Below, piece by piece: positions 35,801 through 48,855 of a stretch of DNA of 64,000 bases (position 1 is its first letter; every line of letters begins with the position of its first letter). Source of the stretch: Stomorhina lunata. Taxonomy: Eukaryota > Arthropoda > Insecta > Diptera > Rhiniidae. The position numbers and the translations under genes were made by a program. The notes beneath the pieces were generated by a model. That model saw nothing but the letters and a program-made list of their open reading frames with translations. It searched no databases and was not told where the DNA came from. Location: contig OW121742.1 in the NCBI GenBank assembly GCA_933228675.1, forward strand, positions 33,832,718-33,896,717, given 5' to 3'.

Positions 35801-35995
35801 TCTGTTCCAATTTAGTTCTTTCTGGGACAAGCTCTAGCTTAGACCTTAATTTCGTCTTTTTCGTATTATATTCTACTAGTCCTTTCTCTCACTGTATTTT
35901 AGTTATGCAATTATTTTTTTTATTTGTTACCATTATTCATTTCTATGAATTTCATTTTTTGTTCATTTCATTTGTTTTTTTTTTTTTTGTTCCAG
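35801..35995 (+). other. Intron 3' end with long pyrimidine tract
   Basis: T-rich tract (35960-35990) ending in TTCCAG at 35990-35995, the acceptor for the exon at 35996. No other feature. Confidence 0.8.
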
Positions 35996-36210
35996 AGGTG
36001 CCTGCCCGTGCTCTGTTAACAAAACATGTGTGGATCCTAATCAATCATGCAATTGTGATGTAAAGGAAAACAAATGGTACTCAGACGAAGGATATTACTC
36101 TGAACCGCATAGTTTGGGCATAACAAATATGTATTTTCTACAACAAAAAGACTTAGATGAGGAGGCTCAGGGTAGAATCACTTTAGGTCCTTTGGAATGT
36201 GTAGAGACCA
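35996..36210 (+). CDS. axo: axotactin/neurexin-IV-like exon 4: end of fibrinogen-like module
   Basis: Exon of 215 nt, phase 2 in (AG|A makes Arg) and phase 1 out (ACC A|GTAAGT). It encodes the C-terminal part of the Caspr-type fibrinogen-like module: RGACPCSVNKTCVDPNQ, SCNCDVKENKWYSDEGYYSE, then GRITLGPLECVET. Vertebrate Caspr proteins share the CxC-CxD-CNCD-W-D-G pattern and the GPLxC ending, which supports the family and the splice phase. It is separated from the previous exon by 19.3 kb and from the next by only 67 bp. A sequon NKT is present. Confidence 0.9.
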
Positions 36211-36277
36211 GTAAGTAATCAAACTCTGGCTGATGTTATAAAAATTAGTTATATTTTTTTTGTACTTTTTCTAACAG

Positions 36278-36677
36278 ATACCCAACGTTATGTTGTAACG
36301 TTTACAACCTCACAATCATACATTGAAGTTCCGGGCTGGCGAAAGGGTGATATTGCCTTCTCCTTCCGTACGACAGGAGAAAAAGCCATTTTACTCTTCC
36401 AACCCCCCATAAGACCGTATTATCCTTCGTTTATGGTAGCCTTAACCGGTGACTATCAATTGACATTCAATTTTACCTTGAGCACGGGTACCGCTCGAGA
36501 ATTGGTAATTAACTCGCATCGGAAGTTAAATGGTGGTGAATGGCATAAAATATGGATTGACTACAATGAGTATCATGTACGTTTTATGATAAATACCGAT
36601 TATCAAATGGTTGATCTTTTGCCAGAAGAAGAGTTTGGACCATTCGAGGGCAGCATGTATATTGGTGGTGCAACAGC
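36278..36677 (+). CDS. axo: axotactin/neurexin-IV-like exon 5: laminin-G domain 3
   Basis: Exon of 400 nt after acceptor CTAACAG, phase 1 in (A|AT makes Asn) and phase 2 out (ACA GC|GTAAGT). It encodes most of the third laminin-G domain: RYVVTFTTSQSYIEVPGW, GDIAFSFRTTGEKAILLFQP, YQLTFNFTLSTGTARELVIN, GGEWHKIWIDYNEYHVRFMI, and FGPFEGSMYIGGATA. The strand order and the W-H-I/V motif are typical. The final GxIGCxRGL strand lies in the exon at 52863, after a 16-kb repeat-filled intron. A sequon NFT is present. Confidence 0.9.
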
Positions 36678-37650
36678 GTAAGTATACAATGATATTCTTT
36701 GTTTTTACTTTTTTTTACATGTAAATTTAAATGGGTTTGTCATGAGAGAGTGTGTGTGTGATATCCTGTTATGATGTATGATGGTATTGTATAAATATTT
36801 ACCAGGCTTTTATTATATGAATTTTATACATTTATGTATATATGTATGTAAAATATGTCTGGTGGGTAAAAAATGTATGTCTGTAGTTTTTTTACACAAT
36901 ATGTTTCAAAGGTTGATGATAAAAAATAAAGCAGAGAAACTGAGAAATTTATGTTAAAGCGAAGCAAAGCCATGCTCAATTTGTTTAAGGACACATTGGG
37001 CCATTAACATACAAACACTCACACACACACACACACACATTAACATATAAATACATTCATGTGTTTTACATGAATATCCTTGTTTAATATATATAAATTT
37101 GCCTCTTGGTCCTTATGGGCTTTTAAATATTTTGTTTTAATAAATTGTTGCTTTATTTAAATTCAATTCATTGATTACACAACAAAATACACAGAAAGAT
37201 ATTTTTACATGGCCTGTGATTAAGGAATTATTATTATATTTACTTACATATTTCCATTTTGATAAAACGAACACAAAAAATCCAGAACTGAAAGTTATAA
37301 CACAACAACAAAACCAACACAAGAAACATACAAATTATGAATGAATATTCATTATAAATTAATTAAATACCAGAAGGGCAAATGTGTGACAGAATGTTTT
37401 GCTGGGGATTAATGTAAATTTTTGGTTTTCGGATCAAAGATTTTGGGGATTTAAAATGGAAATTTTTAATACTCCAAGGATAGTTTAAATGTAATCAAAG
37501 TATGTTTTGTGTCCGGTAGGTGGGCTAAAGGTTAAAGGAGGAAAAAAGTTACAATAAGAAAATCTTGTTGAAAGTTGGCTACTTTCATACGAATTGATAT
37601 GTAAGTGACATGCACTGACAGATATAAAACTTATTTTTAATTTTCGTAAG
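36678..37650. other. Unique intron segment
   Basis: Follows donor GTAAGT. AT-rich, with a GT run near 36750 and an (AC)n run at about 37017-37039. Minus-strand frame 37137-37322 shows no domain and is not supported. Confidence 0.6.
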
Positions 37651-40375
37651 AAATAATTTTCTGTAGAAATATTTTTCTATAGGAAACTTTTGATAGAAAT
37701 ATTTTTCTAGAGAAAAATTTTCGATAGAAAAAATTTCAATAGACATATTCTTCTTCAGATCAATAGAAAAAATTTTAATAGAAATTCTTTTCTAAAGAAA
37801 AATCTTCGATAAAAATATTTTTCTAGACAAAAAATTTCTTAAGAAATATTTTCCTATGGAACAACTTTCGATAGAAAAATTTTTAATAGAATTATTTTTC
37901 TATAGAAAAATTTTCAAAAGAAATTTTTTTCTACAGAAAAAATTTCAGTATTAATTTTTTTTTTAATTGTTATAGAAAAATTTGCAATAGTAATATTTTT
38001 CTAAAGAAAAATTTTCGATAGAAATATTTTTCTAAAGAAAAAAATAGAAATATTTTTCTAAAGAAAAATTTTCGATAGAAAAATTTTTCTAGAGAAAAAT
38101 ACCTGATATAAATATTTTTCTGTAGAAAAACTTTCGATAAATAAATTTTCTATAAAAAAATTTTCAATTGAAAATATTGAAAATTTTTCAATAGAAAAAT
38201 TTTTCTATAGAAAAATTTTCAATAGAAAAATTTTCAATAGAAAAATTTTCAATAGAAAAATTTTTCTATGGAAAAATTTTCAATAGAAAAAATTTTTTCT
38301 ATGGAAAAATTATTAATAGAAACATTTTTCTATAGAAAAATATTTCTTATAAAAAAATTTTGTTTATTAAAAATTTCTCTATAAAAAATCTTTCTATTGA
38401 ATTATTATTACAAATTTACAATAGAAAAATTTTATTGTAAATTTATAGAAAAATTTTTAAATAGAAAAATTTTTCTATAGGCAAATATTTCTTAGGAAAA
38501 TTTTTCGTAATTTTCGTAAGAAATATTTTTCTATAGAAAAATTTTCAAAAAAAAAAATATTTTTCTCTAGAAAAATTTTCGTAAAAAATATTTTTCTATC
38601 TAAAATTATCGATAGAAATATTTTTCTATAGAAAAATTTTCGTAAGAAATATTTTTCTATAGAAAAATTTTCGTAAGAAATATTTCGTGAGAATATTTTT
38701 TATAAAAAAAAAATTTTGTAAGAATTATTTTTCTATAGAAAAATTTTCGTAAGAAATATTTTTCTATAGAAAATTTTCGTAAGAAATATTTTTCTATAGA
38801 AAAATTTTCGTAAGAAATATTTTTTCTATAGAAAAATTTTCGTAAGAAATATTTTTCTATAGAAAAGTTTTCGTAAGAAATATTTTTCTATAGAAAAATT
38901 TTCGTAAGAAATATTTTTTTATAGAAAAATTTTCGTAAGAAATATTTTTTTATAGAAAAATATTTCTTACGAATTTTCAATAGAAATATTTTTCTATAGA
39001 CAAATTTTCAATAGAAATATTTTTCTATAGAAAAATTTTCGTAAGAAATATTTTTCTATAGAAAAATTTTCGTAAGAAATATTTTTCTATAGAAAAATTT
39101 TCGTAAGAAATATTTTTCTATAGAAAAATTTTCGTAAGAAATATTTTTCTTTAGGAAAAACTTTCGTAAGAAATATTTTTCTATAGAAAAATATTTCTTA
39201 CGAATTTTCAATAGAAATATTTTTCTATAGAAAAATTTTCGTAAGAAATATTTTTCTATAGAAAATTTTTCGTAAGAAATATTTTTCTATAGAAAAATTT
39301 TCGTAAGAAATATTTTTCTATAGAAAAATTTTCGTAAGAAATATTTTTCTATAGAAAAATTTTCGTAAGAAATATTTTTCTATAGAAAAATTTTCGTAAG
39401 AAATATTTTTCTATAGAAAAATTTTCGTAAGAAATATTTTTCTATAGAAAAATTTTCGTAAGAAATATTTTTCTATAGAAAAATTTTCGTAAGAAATATT
39501 TTTCTATAGAAAAATTTTCGTAAGAAATATTTTTCTATAGAAAAATTTTCGTAAGAAATATTTTTCTATAGAAAAATTTTCGTAAGAAATATTTTTCTAT
39601 AGAAAAATTTTCGTAAGAAATATTTTTCTATAGAAAAATTTTCGTAAGAAATATTTTTCTATAGAAAAATTTTCGTAAGAAATATTTTTCTATAGAAAAA
39701 TTTTCGTAAGAAATATTTTTCTATAGAAAAATTTTCGTAAGAAATATTTTTCTATAGAAAAATTTTCGTAAGAAATATTTTTCTATAGAAAAATTTTCGT
39801 AAGAAATATTTTTCTATAGAAAAATTTTCGTAAGAAATATTTTTCGTAAGAAAAATTTTCGTAAGAAATATTTTTCTATAGAAAAATTTTCGTAAGAAAT
39901 ATTTTTCGTAAGAAAAATTTTCGTAAGAATATTTTTCTATAGAAAAATTTTCGTAAGGAATATTTTTCTATAGAAAAATTTTCATAAGAAATATTTTTCT
40001 ATAGAAAAATTTTCGTAAGAAATATTTTTCTATAGAAAAATTTTCGTAAGAAATATTTTTCTATAGAAAAATTTTTGTAAGAAATATTTTTCTATAGAAA
40101 AATTTTCGTAAGAAATATTTTTCTATAGAAAAATTTTCGTAAGAAATATTTTTCTATAAAAAAATTTTCGTAAGGAATATTTTTCTATAGAAAAATTTTC
40201 GTAAGAAATATTTTTCTATAGAAAAGTTTTATTAAGAAATATTTTTCTATAAAAAAATTTTCGATAGAAATATTTTTCAGAGAAACATTTTTGAAAGAAA
40301 TATTTTTCAGAGAAAAATTTTCGAAAGAAATATTTATAGATAGAAATATTTTTCTATACAATAATTTTCGATAGA
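37651..40375. repeat. 31-bp array, family C (GTAAG spacer)
   Basis: About 88 units. Left part (37651-38500) is degenerate, with GATAGAAATATTTTTCTA-type units. From about 38500 to 40250 units are regular: TTTTTCTATAGAAAAA plus TTTTCGTAAGAAATA, nearly perfect at 39240-39830. Two places (38935-38970 and 39166-39201) have the unit flipping onto itself to form 36-bp palindromes. Confidence 0.95.
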
Positions 40376-40872
40376 TTTTTATACCCTGAAGGGTATATAA
40401 ATTTAACTAAATATTTAGTAAAATTTAACTAATTATCGTAAATCTTATATACTTTTGGACTTGTTTTCTTAAGTAAAATTTTCTATTGCATATATTTAGG
40501 CATGTCATGGGGGACACCAATTTTTTTACGGATAATACCCTTATCATCTTTAAAATAAAATCCGCAATTAAAAATCATAAAAATTTATTAAGTTGTTGAA
40601 ATGTATGCTAACACGCAAGTAACATGTTGCAATATTTTGTGCAAAAAAATAAATCCCTTTTATGTGTTTCACTGGCTCATGGATGCACGACAAAAAGACA
40701 GGCAGACGCACACATACAAATACATATATAAAATAATGTGTCTCTTGCACCTGTCATTGATTTTAATCTCATAATAAATACTCGGTAACCACTTGAAAAT
40801 TAATGTAAAACACTTGTATAATTAATGTTAACAATATTTTAAAATTTTTTGTTGTTATTATAGTAACTGTTA

Positions 40873-40917
<45 letters not shown>

Positions 40918-41215
40918 CTCATACTAGCAAATGTATTTGTATATTACAAATTTTTATATAAATAAATATAAATTAAAATAAAAACTTCACATACATTTTG
41001 ACAAAGTTTTCTCCAAAAAAAAAGGTGATAAATTAAAAGACGACGACAACAAAAACTGAAATGAAAATGGGAAAAAGTCAATAACAACTGACGTTTTATT
41101 TTCTTGCTTTTTTTTTAATTTTCCATCATCAAGTTTGTGTATATCAGCAAATTTTTCACACGAAAATAAATATCGTAAGCTAAAATACAAATGGAAATAA
41201 AAATAAATTAAAAAA
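40376..41215. other. Unique intron segment with (TA)n
   Basis: Begins with a small palindrome ATACCCTGAAGGGTAT (about 40380-40395). It contains a (TA)n microsatellite at 40875-40914. Minus-strand frames 40568-40750 and 40987-41190 have no recognisable domains. Confidence 0.65.
40875..40914. repeat. (TA)n microsatellite
   Basis: About 20 TA dinucleotides in intron sequence. Confidence 0.95.
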
Positions 41216-43915
41216 AAAACAGAAATATCCTATAAAAAGTAATTTTTTGAAAAAATTTCTGTAAACAGTCATTTTCAAAAAAATTCCTAAAAAAAAAGTA
41301 AATTTTCGAAAAATTTTTTTTTAAAAGTGAATGTTCGAAAAATTTCCTATAATCAATTTTCGAAAAATTTTCTAAAATTAGTAACTTTTTTTAATTAATT
41401 AGTAACTTTTTTTAATTTTCAAAAAATTTCCTTTTCAAAGTCAATTTTTTAAAAGTTTCCTTTAAAATATCATTTTTTGAAAAATGTCCTTTATAAAGTC
41501 AATTTTCTAAAACTTTCCTATAAAAAGCCAAATTTTGAAAAAATTCCTAAAAAAAAGTAAATTTTCGAAAATTTTTCTAGGTAAAGTCAATTTTCAAAAA
41601 ATTTCCTGTACATAGTCAATTTTCAAAAAATTCACTATAAAGTCAATTTTTGAAAAATTTCCTTTAAAAAAGAATTTTTGCAAAAATTCCTATATAAAGC
41701 CACGTTTCGAAAAATTGCCTTAATAAAGTGAATTTTCAAAAAAATTTCCTATAAAAAGTTAGTTTTTGAAAAATTTCATTTAAAAAGCCAATTTACGAAA
41801 AATTTCCTAAAAATAGTAAATTTTCGAAAAATTTCCTAAAAAAGTAAATTTTCGAAAAATTTCCTATAAATAGTCAATTTTTTAAAAATTTCCTACTACA
41901 AGTCCATTTTGAAAAATTTCTTATAAATAGTAACTTTTCGAAATATTTCCTATAAATAGTCAATTTTCGAAAAATTTCCTATAAATAGTAAATTTTCGAA
42001 AAATTTCCTCAAAATAGTCGATTTTAAAAAAATTTCCTATAAGTTGACAATTTTCGAAAAATTTCCTACAAATAGTCAATTTTCGAAAAATTTCCTCAAA
42101 ATAGTCGATTTTCAAAAAATTTCCTATAAGTTGACAATTTTCGAAAAATTTCCTACAAATAGTCAATTTTCGAAAAATTTCCTAAAAATAGTAAATTTTC
42201 GAAAAATTTCCTAAAAATAGTCGATTTTCAAAAAATTTCCTATAAGTTGTCAATTTTCGAAAAATTTCCTATAAATAGTAAATTTTCGAAAAATTTCCTA
42301 AAAATAGTCAACTTTCGAAAATTTCCTATAAATAGTCAATTTTTGAAAAATTTCCTGTAAAAAGTAAATTTTCGAAAAATTTCCAATAAATAGTCAATTT
42401 TCAAAAAATTTCATAAAAATAGTCAACTTTCGAAAACTTTCCTATAAATAGTCAATTTTCAAAAAATTTCCTGTAAAAAGTCACTTTTCGAAAAATTTCC
42501 TATAAATAGTCAATTTTCGAAAAATTTTCCTATTAATAGTCAGTTTTCGAAAAATTTCTTATAAATAGTCAATTTTCGAAAAATTTCCTTTAAAAAGTAC
42601 ATTTGCAGAAAATTTCCTTTTAAAAGTCAATTTTCCGAAAATTTCCTTTAAAGAGCAATTTTCAGAAAATTTCCTTTAAAAAGAGAATTTTCAAAATATT
42701 TCCTTTAAAAAAAGGAATATCATTTAAAAAGTAAATATTCAAAAAATTTCCTATAAAATGTCAATTTTCAGTACATAAGACAATTTTCGAAAAATTTCTT
42801 ATAAATAGTCAATTTTCGAAAAATTTTCTATTAATAGTCAATTTTCGAAAAATTTCCTATAAATGTCAATTTTCCTAAAATTTCCTATACCATTTTCGAA
42901 AAATTTCCTATAAATAGTAAATTTTCGAAACATTTCCTATAAATAGTCAATTTTCGAAAAATTTCCTATAAATAGTCAATTTTTGAAAAATTTCCTATAA
43001 ATAATCAATTTTCGAAAAATTTCCTAAAAATAGTCAACTTTCGAAAAATTTCCTATAAATAGTCAATTTTCGAAAAATTTCCCACAAATGGTAAATTTCC
43101 GAAAGATTTCCTGTAAATAGTCAATTTTAGAAGAATTTCCTTTAAATAGTCAATTTTCGAAAAAATTTCTTATAAATAGTCAATTTTCGAAAAATTTCCT
43201 ATAAATAGTAAATTTTCGAAAAATTTCCTTTAAAATATAAATTTTTGAAAAATTTCCTATAAATAGTAAATTTTCGAAAAATTTTTTATTAACAGTCAAT
43301 TTTCGAAAAATTTCCTATAAATGTCAATTTTCCTAAAATTTCCTATACCATTTTCGAAAAATTTCCTATAAATAGTAAATTTTCGAAACATTTCCTATAA
43401 ATAGTCAATTTTCGAAAAATTTCCTATAAATAGTCAATTTTCGAAAAATTTCCTATAAATAGTCAATTTTCGAAAAATTTTCTATAAATAGTCAATTTTT
43501 GAAAAATTTCCTACAAATAGTCGATTTTCGAAAAATTTCCCACAAAAAGTCGATTTTTGAAAAATTTCCTTTAAAAAGTACTTTTTCAAAAAATTTCCTT
43601 AAAAAGTAATTTTCAGAAAATTTTGTTTAAAAAGTTACTTTTCAGAAAATTTCCTTTTAAAAGTGAATTTTCAAAAAATTTCCTTTAAAAAGTATATTTT
43701 CAAAAAATTCCCTTTAAAAAGTAAATTTTCAAAAAATATCATTTGAAAAGTCAAGATTCAAAAAAGTCGATTTTCAAAAAAATTCATGTATTTAGATAAT
43801 TTGCGAAAAAATTTCCTTTAAAAAGCCAATTTTGAAAAAATTTACCAAAAATAGTAGATATTCAAAAATTTCCTAAAAAGTCTATTTTTAAATATTTTCT
43901 TTTTAATAGCTAATT
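41216..43915 (+). repeat. 29-bp array, forward orientation
   Basis: About 93 units of CCTATAAATAGTCAATTTTC plus GAAAAATTT; both edges are degenerate. A truncated-unit block (marker GTCAATTTTCCTAAAATTTC at 42865) recurs at 43323, a 458-bp higher-order step. Confidence 0.94.
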
Positions 43916-45565
43916 TTTGTGACTTACTCCCTTTTTCATTTAAACTAACGCTACATCTATCTATGCATTTATTTATTTATTGACATAAGAATATGTGTTT
44001 GTATTATATGTATATGCGTTGTATATGTATAAGAGTATGAGAGTTCATACAAACATCTGGTGGCTTAAGTGTTCATTAGCGGTATACCCATCTTAAAACT
44101 GCAATGAACCGTAAATAAGAACGTCAATCACGGTAAAGCACAAAAAAAGCTGAAATTAAACAAAAAAAAAACTTAAAACTTGTATGAAAAATGCTGAATC
44201 AGGAATTTCTTCTTTATTTTCCATTAATAATAAATAACTTTCGAAAGAAGGAGAACATTTGAAATTAAGTTTTTTTTTTTTGCAAAATACACAAAATAAA
44301 TTGAATGAAAAATTAGAACTCATTAAAATGGGTATATTATTGTAGAATTTCAATAATAAACACGTTTTATGGTATAAAAAAGGAATTAATTATTTTCTTA
44401 TAAAATTAAAATCATCCATTAAATTTTATTTGAAACAATTTTTTTCATACCAAATTTACCATTTCTTTACACGCATCAACTTTTAAACAATAAGAACAAT
44501 TAAGAGATTTCTATTAAATCGTGTAGCATACTTTTAGGTGTTAAAAACAGTTAAGTTAATCAGTCAGGTTATTTTTCGAAAAATTTCCAATAGTTAATAA
44601 TTTTTTTTAACAAATTTAATATAAATAGTCAAATTATAAAAAAAACTTCCTATAAATAGCCAATTTTCAAAAATTTCCTATAAATATGAAATTTTTAATA
44701 AAACTTCGAAAATTTCCTTATAATAGTCAATTTGTGAAAAACTTTACAGCCATGATTTCTATGCAGTAATTAGTCTGTGCTTTAAAAATGTTCATAATTT
44801 TAGAAAAAGTTCGTAAGTTACCATATGTAATCCACATTCAATAATAATTTATTAATTCCTCCCTCAAAACTTCCTGTTTAGCCAGACACGACATAATTAT
44901 TTCTATCAGATTTATCCATAAAACTTTAACATTACATTTCATATCTAAAAAGCTATGATTTATATTATAGCCCTCAAACAAGTCCATACAATTATTATCA
45001 TTAATATTGGAACCAAACAAAATAACAAAACTTTCCATCACTTACATCCTTCCCATGTGTTTGCAGGCAACACGATAATTATTGTACTTATAGTTAAAGG
45101 CTAGTCATATCCTTTCCGAGTCTATGTTGCCAGTGTTTTTAATGTTTAAACATGTTTTGTAGGCAGTCCGTCGGACTAATCGATGAATGGATGAGTCTAG
45201 TAGTTGTCCTCCGGAGATCGTTACTCGTTGTCATGGTAGTAGTCGTATTAGTTGCATTTGTAGTTGCAGTTGCTGTAGTAGTAAAAACATGTAGTAAAAC
45301 ATGGCCACAAAACAACAATGGAATATTAGTGTTTTTGCGGCATTTTAATGATTCAACATGAATCAATGAATTCTTGCATTTGTATGGCCATGGGCTACAA
45401 CATCTCCAACAGCTACGGAGACAATAAAAATATTTAAATAGGAAAAATGGTACGACCATTATCGAAACTATAATTGTCACCGGGAGGTACTCTTACGAGT
45501 TTTACTAGTTTGTTGCCTGTTTTAGGGAAAAGGAAATGTTGGTTGTGTGTGCTAAAGGCTCTAAT
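43916..45565. other. Mostly unique intron with a small 29-mer remnant
   Basis: AT-rich sequence; 44575-44740 holds a few decayed 29-bp units. 45150-45300 is rich in GTA/GTT trinucleotides and gives Val-rich or Thr-rich frames on the two strands, judged low-complexity chance. No gene. Confidence 0.6.
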
Positions 45566-47785
45566 AGTAATTTCAAAAAAAATTTCGTATAAATAAAATT
45601 TTCGAAAAATTTCCTGCAAATAGTAAGTTTTCGAAAAATTTCCTATAAATAGAAAATTTTCGAAAAATTTCCTATAAATAGAAAATTTTCGAAAAATTTC
45701 CTATTAATAGTCAATTTTCGAAAAATTTCCCACAAATAGTCAATTTTCAAAAAATCTCCTAAAAATTGTAAATTTTCGAAAAATTTCTTATAAATTTTCG
45801 AAAAATTTCCTATTAATAGTCAATTTTCTAAAAAAAAAATATCCTCAAAATAGTAAATTTTCAAAAAATTTCTTACAAAAAGTCAATTTTCGAAAAATTT
45901 CCTTTAAATAGTAAAGTTTCCAAAAATTTCTATAAATTGTCAATTTTCGAAAAATTTCCTATAAAAAGTAAATTTTTGAAAAATTTCTTATAAATAGGCA
46001 ATTTTAGAAAAATTTCCTATAAATAGTCAATTTTCGAAAAATTTTCTTTAAGAAGTCAATTTTCAAAAAATTAAAACGTCTATTTACGAAAAATTTCCTA
46101 CAAATAGTTAATTTTAGAAAATTTTCCTGTAAATAGTAAATTTTCGAAAATTTTTCTTTATATGGTCAATTTCCGGAAATTTTCTTATAAATAGTCAATT
46201 TTCAAAAAATTTCCTATAAATAGTCAATTTTCAAAAATTTCCTATAAATAGTCAATTTTCGTAAAATTTCCTATAAATGGTCAATTTTCGAAAAATGTCT
46301 TATTAATAGTCAATTTTCGAAAAATTTCCTATAAATAGTCAATTTACGAAAAATTTCCTATAAATAGTCAATTTTCGAAAAATTTCCTATTTATAGTCAA
46401 TTTTCGAAAATTTTCCTATTTATAGTCAATTTTTGAAAAATTTCCTATAAATAGTAAATTTTCGAAAAATTTTCTGTAAGTAATCAATATTTGAAAAATT
46501 TCCTGTAAATAATCTATATTTGAAAAATTTCCTATAAATAGTAAATTTTCGAAAAATTTCCTATAAACAGTCAATTTTCGAAAAATTTCCTATAAATAGT
46601 GAATTTTCTAAAAATTTCCTACAGTCAATTTTCGAAAGGTTTCCTATAAATAGTCAAATTTCGAAAAGTTTCCTAAAACTAGTCAATTTTCGAAAAATTT
46701 CCTAGAAATAGTCTATTTTCGAAAAATTTCCTATAAATTGTCAATTTTCGAAAAATTTCCTATAAATGGTTAATTTTCGAAAAATTTCCTATAAATAGTC
46801 AATTTTCGAAAAATTTCCTAAAAATAGTCAATTTTTGAAAAATTTCCTATAAATAGTCAATGTTCGAAAAATTTCCTATAAATAGACAATTTTCGAAAAA
46901 TTTAATATAAACAGTCAATTTTCGAAAAATTTCTTAAAATCGGTCCATTTTCGAAAAATTTCCTTTAAATAAACAATTTTTGAAAAAAATTTCCTAAAAA
47001 TGGTCAATTTTCGAAGAATTTCCTATAAAAAAATAATTTTCTAAAAATTTTCCAAAAATTTCTATAAAATGGCAATTTACGAAAAATTTCCTATAAATAG
47101 TCAATTTACGAAAAATTTCCTATAAATAGTCAATTTTCGAAAAATTTCCTATAAATAGTCAATTTTCGAAAAATTTCCTACAAATTGTAAATTTTAGAAA
47201 AATTTCCTATAAATAGTAAATTTTAGAAAATTTTTCTTTAAATAGTCAATTTCCTTAAAATTTCTTATAAATAGTCAATTTTCAAAAAATTTCCTATAAA
47301 TAGTCTATGTTCAACAAATTTCCTATAAATGTCAATGTTCGGAAAATTTCCTATAAATAGTCAATTTTCGAAAAATTTCCTAAAAATAGTAAATTTTTGA
47401 AAAATTTCCTACAAATAGTAAATTTTAGAAAAATTTCCTATAAATAGTCAATTTTCGAAAATTTTTCTTTAAATAGTCAATTTCCTTAAAATTTCTTTTA
47501 AATAGTCAATTTTCAAAAATTTTCCTATAAATAGTCTATGTTCGAAAAATTTCCTATAAATAGTCAATGTTCGAAAAATTTGCTATAAATAGTCAATGTT
47601 CAAAAAATTTCCTATAAATCTATGTTCGAAAAATTTCCTATAAATAGTCAATGTTCGAAAAATTTCCTATAAATAGCCAATGTTCAAAAAATTTCCTAGA
47701 GATAGTCAATTTTTGAAAAATTTCCTATAAATAGTTAATTTGCGAAAAATTTCCTAAAAATAGTAAGTTTTCGAAAAATATATAA
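45566..47785 (+). repeat. 29-bp array, forward orientation
   Basis: About 76 units of the same 29-bp family as 41216-43915. Its 3' third carries a subfamily with AGTCAATGTTCGAAAAA. It faces the reverse-complement array at 48856-50555. Confidence 0.94.
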
Positions 47786-48855
47786 CTAATTTTTGTAGGG
47801 TACCTTATTGTCGGACTTGACCAACTGTTAATTCAGTCATCGTCTTGACCATTTGAAATGGTACAACTTCGTGACGTCTATTACTGGATTATGCTGTCTC
47901 CCAGAAAACTTCAGGGGAAAAAAATTGACTTTGTACATTTGCTTCCATATAAAGTTGAAAGCATTTTTTCGATATTTAAACTTCCTTCGTTTCCAAAAAA
48001 GCATATGTGTGTGTATTTGAAAATGAATTACACACAAACAGACACACGGCCTGAAAGAGCTTAATTGCTTGTGATGGCATTGAATAAATTTTTAATTGTT
48101 TAACACTTTACATGTTTACAGCCCCTAATAGGATTTGGGCACAGTAACGGTCATGTATCTACTATATATGTATATACTCGTAAGTGTGTAAATTTTAAAC
48201 TTTTACACACAATAAAAAGGCAGACAATTACATGTTGAAACACTCAGGCACACACACATTTTAAAAACACAAAAAACAAATTCCAAATTTTGAAAACAAA
48301 AAGTCTTTAAACGTATTCAATTCGCAGCAAACTCTTTTGTGTGATGTTTAGGATATTTAAAAGGAAGAATAGAATGTTTTTTTTTTGGGTTCCTGTTACA
48401 AATTAAAACAAATTTTATTCCTCCGAACACAAATATAAAATGTATGGCTATGAAAAATGCATGAAATGACTTTGTGTGAGTGTGTTAGGCTTTAATTCTA
48501 ACACAACGTGTGTGTGTGTGTCACCACGTTATATTCACACGATCCTGTGATGCATATATGTTTGTATGCGCTTGCATTCGACCATACATCCTTTCGAATG
48601 TTCTGGGTAAATTTACATACTACATTCTTGCATGTATACATACATATATGAATGTGCATTAGACCGGTTCGATCTGCACACATATGGAAATCTACTTTTG
48701 AATGAACCCTCTTAAAATTAAGTTTGTTTTAAGAGTTATAATAAAAAGTAAAAAATAAGATATTTTGATCCACATCCCGCCTAGTCAGGAAAAGATTTGA
48801 ATTTATAGATTTTATCTCAAAATTTATCTTATTTCATATTCTGGAGGTGGATTTT
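47786..48855. other. Unique spacer between inverted 29-bp arrays
   Basis: Non-repetitive sequence of about 1.07 kb, with short GT/CA and AC-rich runs near 48230 and 48505. Overlapping frames on the two strands at 47837-48064 and 48498-48683 have no recognised domain. It would form the loop of the predicted hairpin. Confidence 0.6.

Noticed and set aside
45139..45480. Val-rich (plus) and Thr-rich (minus) frames
   Set aside because: Produced by a GTA/GTT-rich low-complexity stretch; no signal peptide, domain or exon structure that fits the gene.
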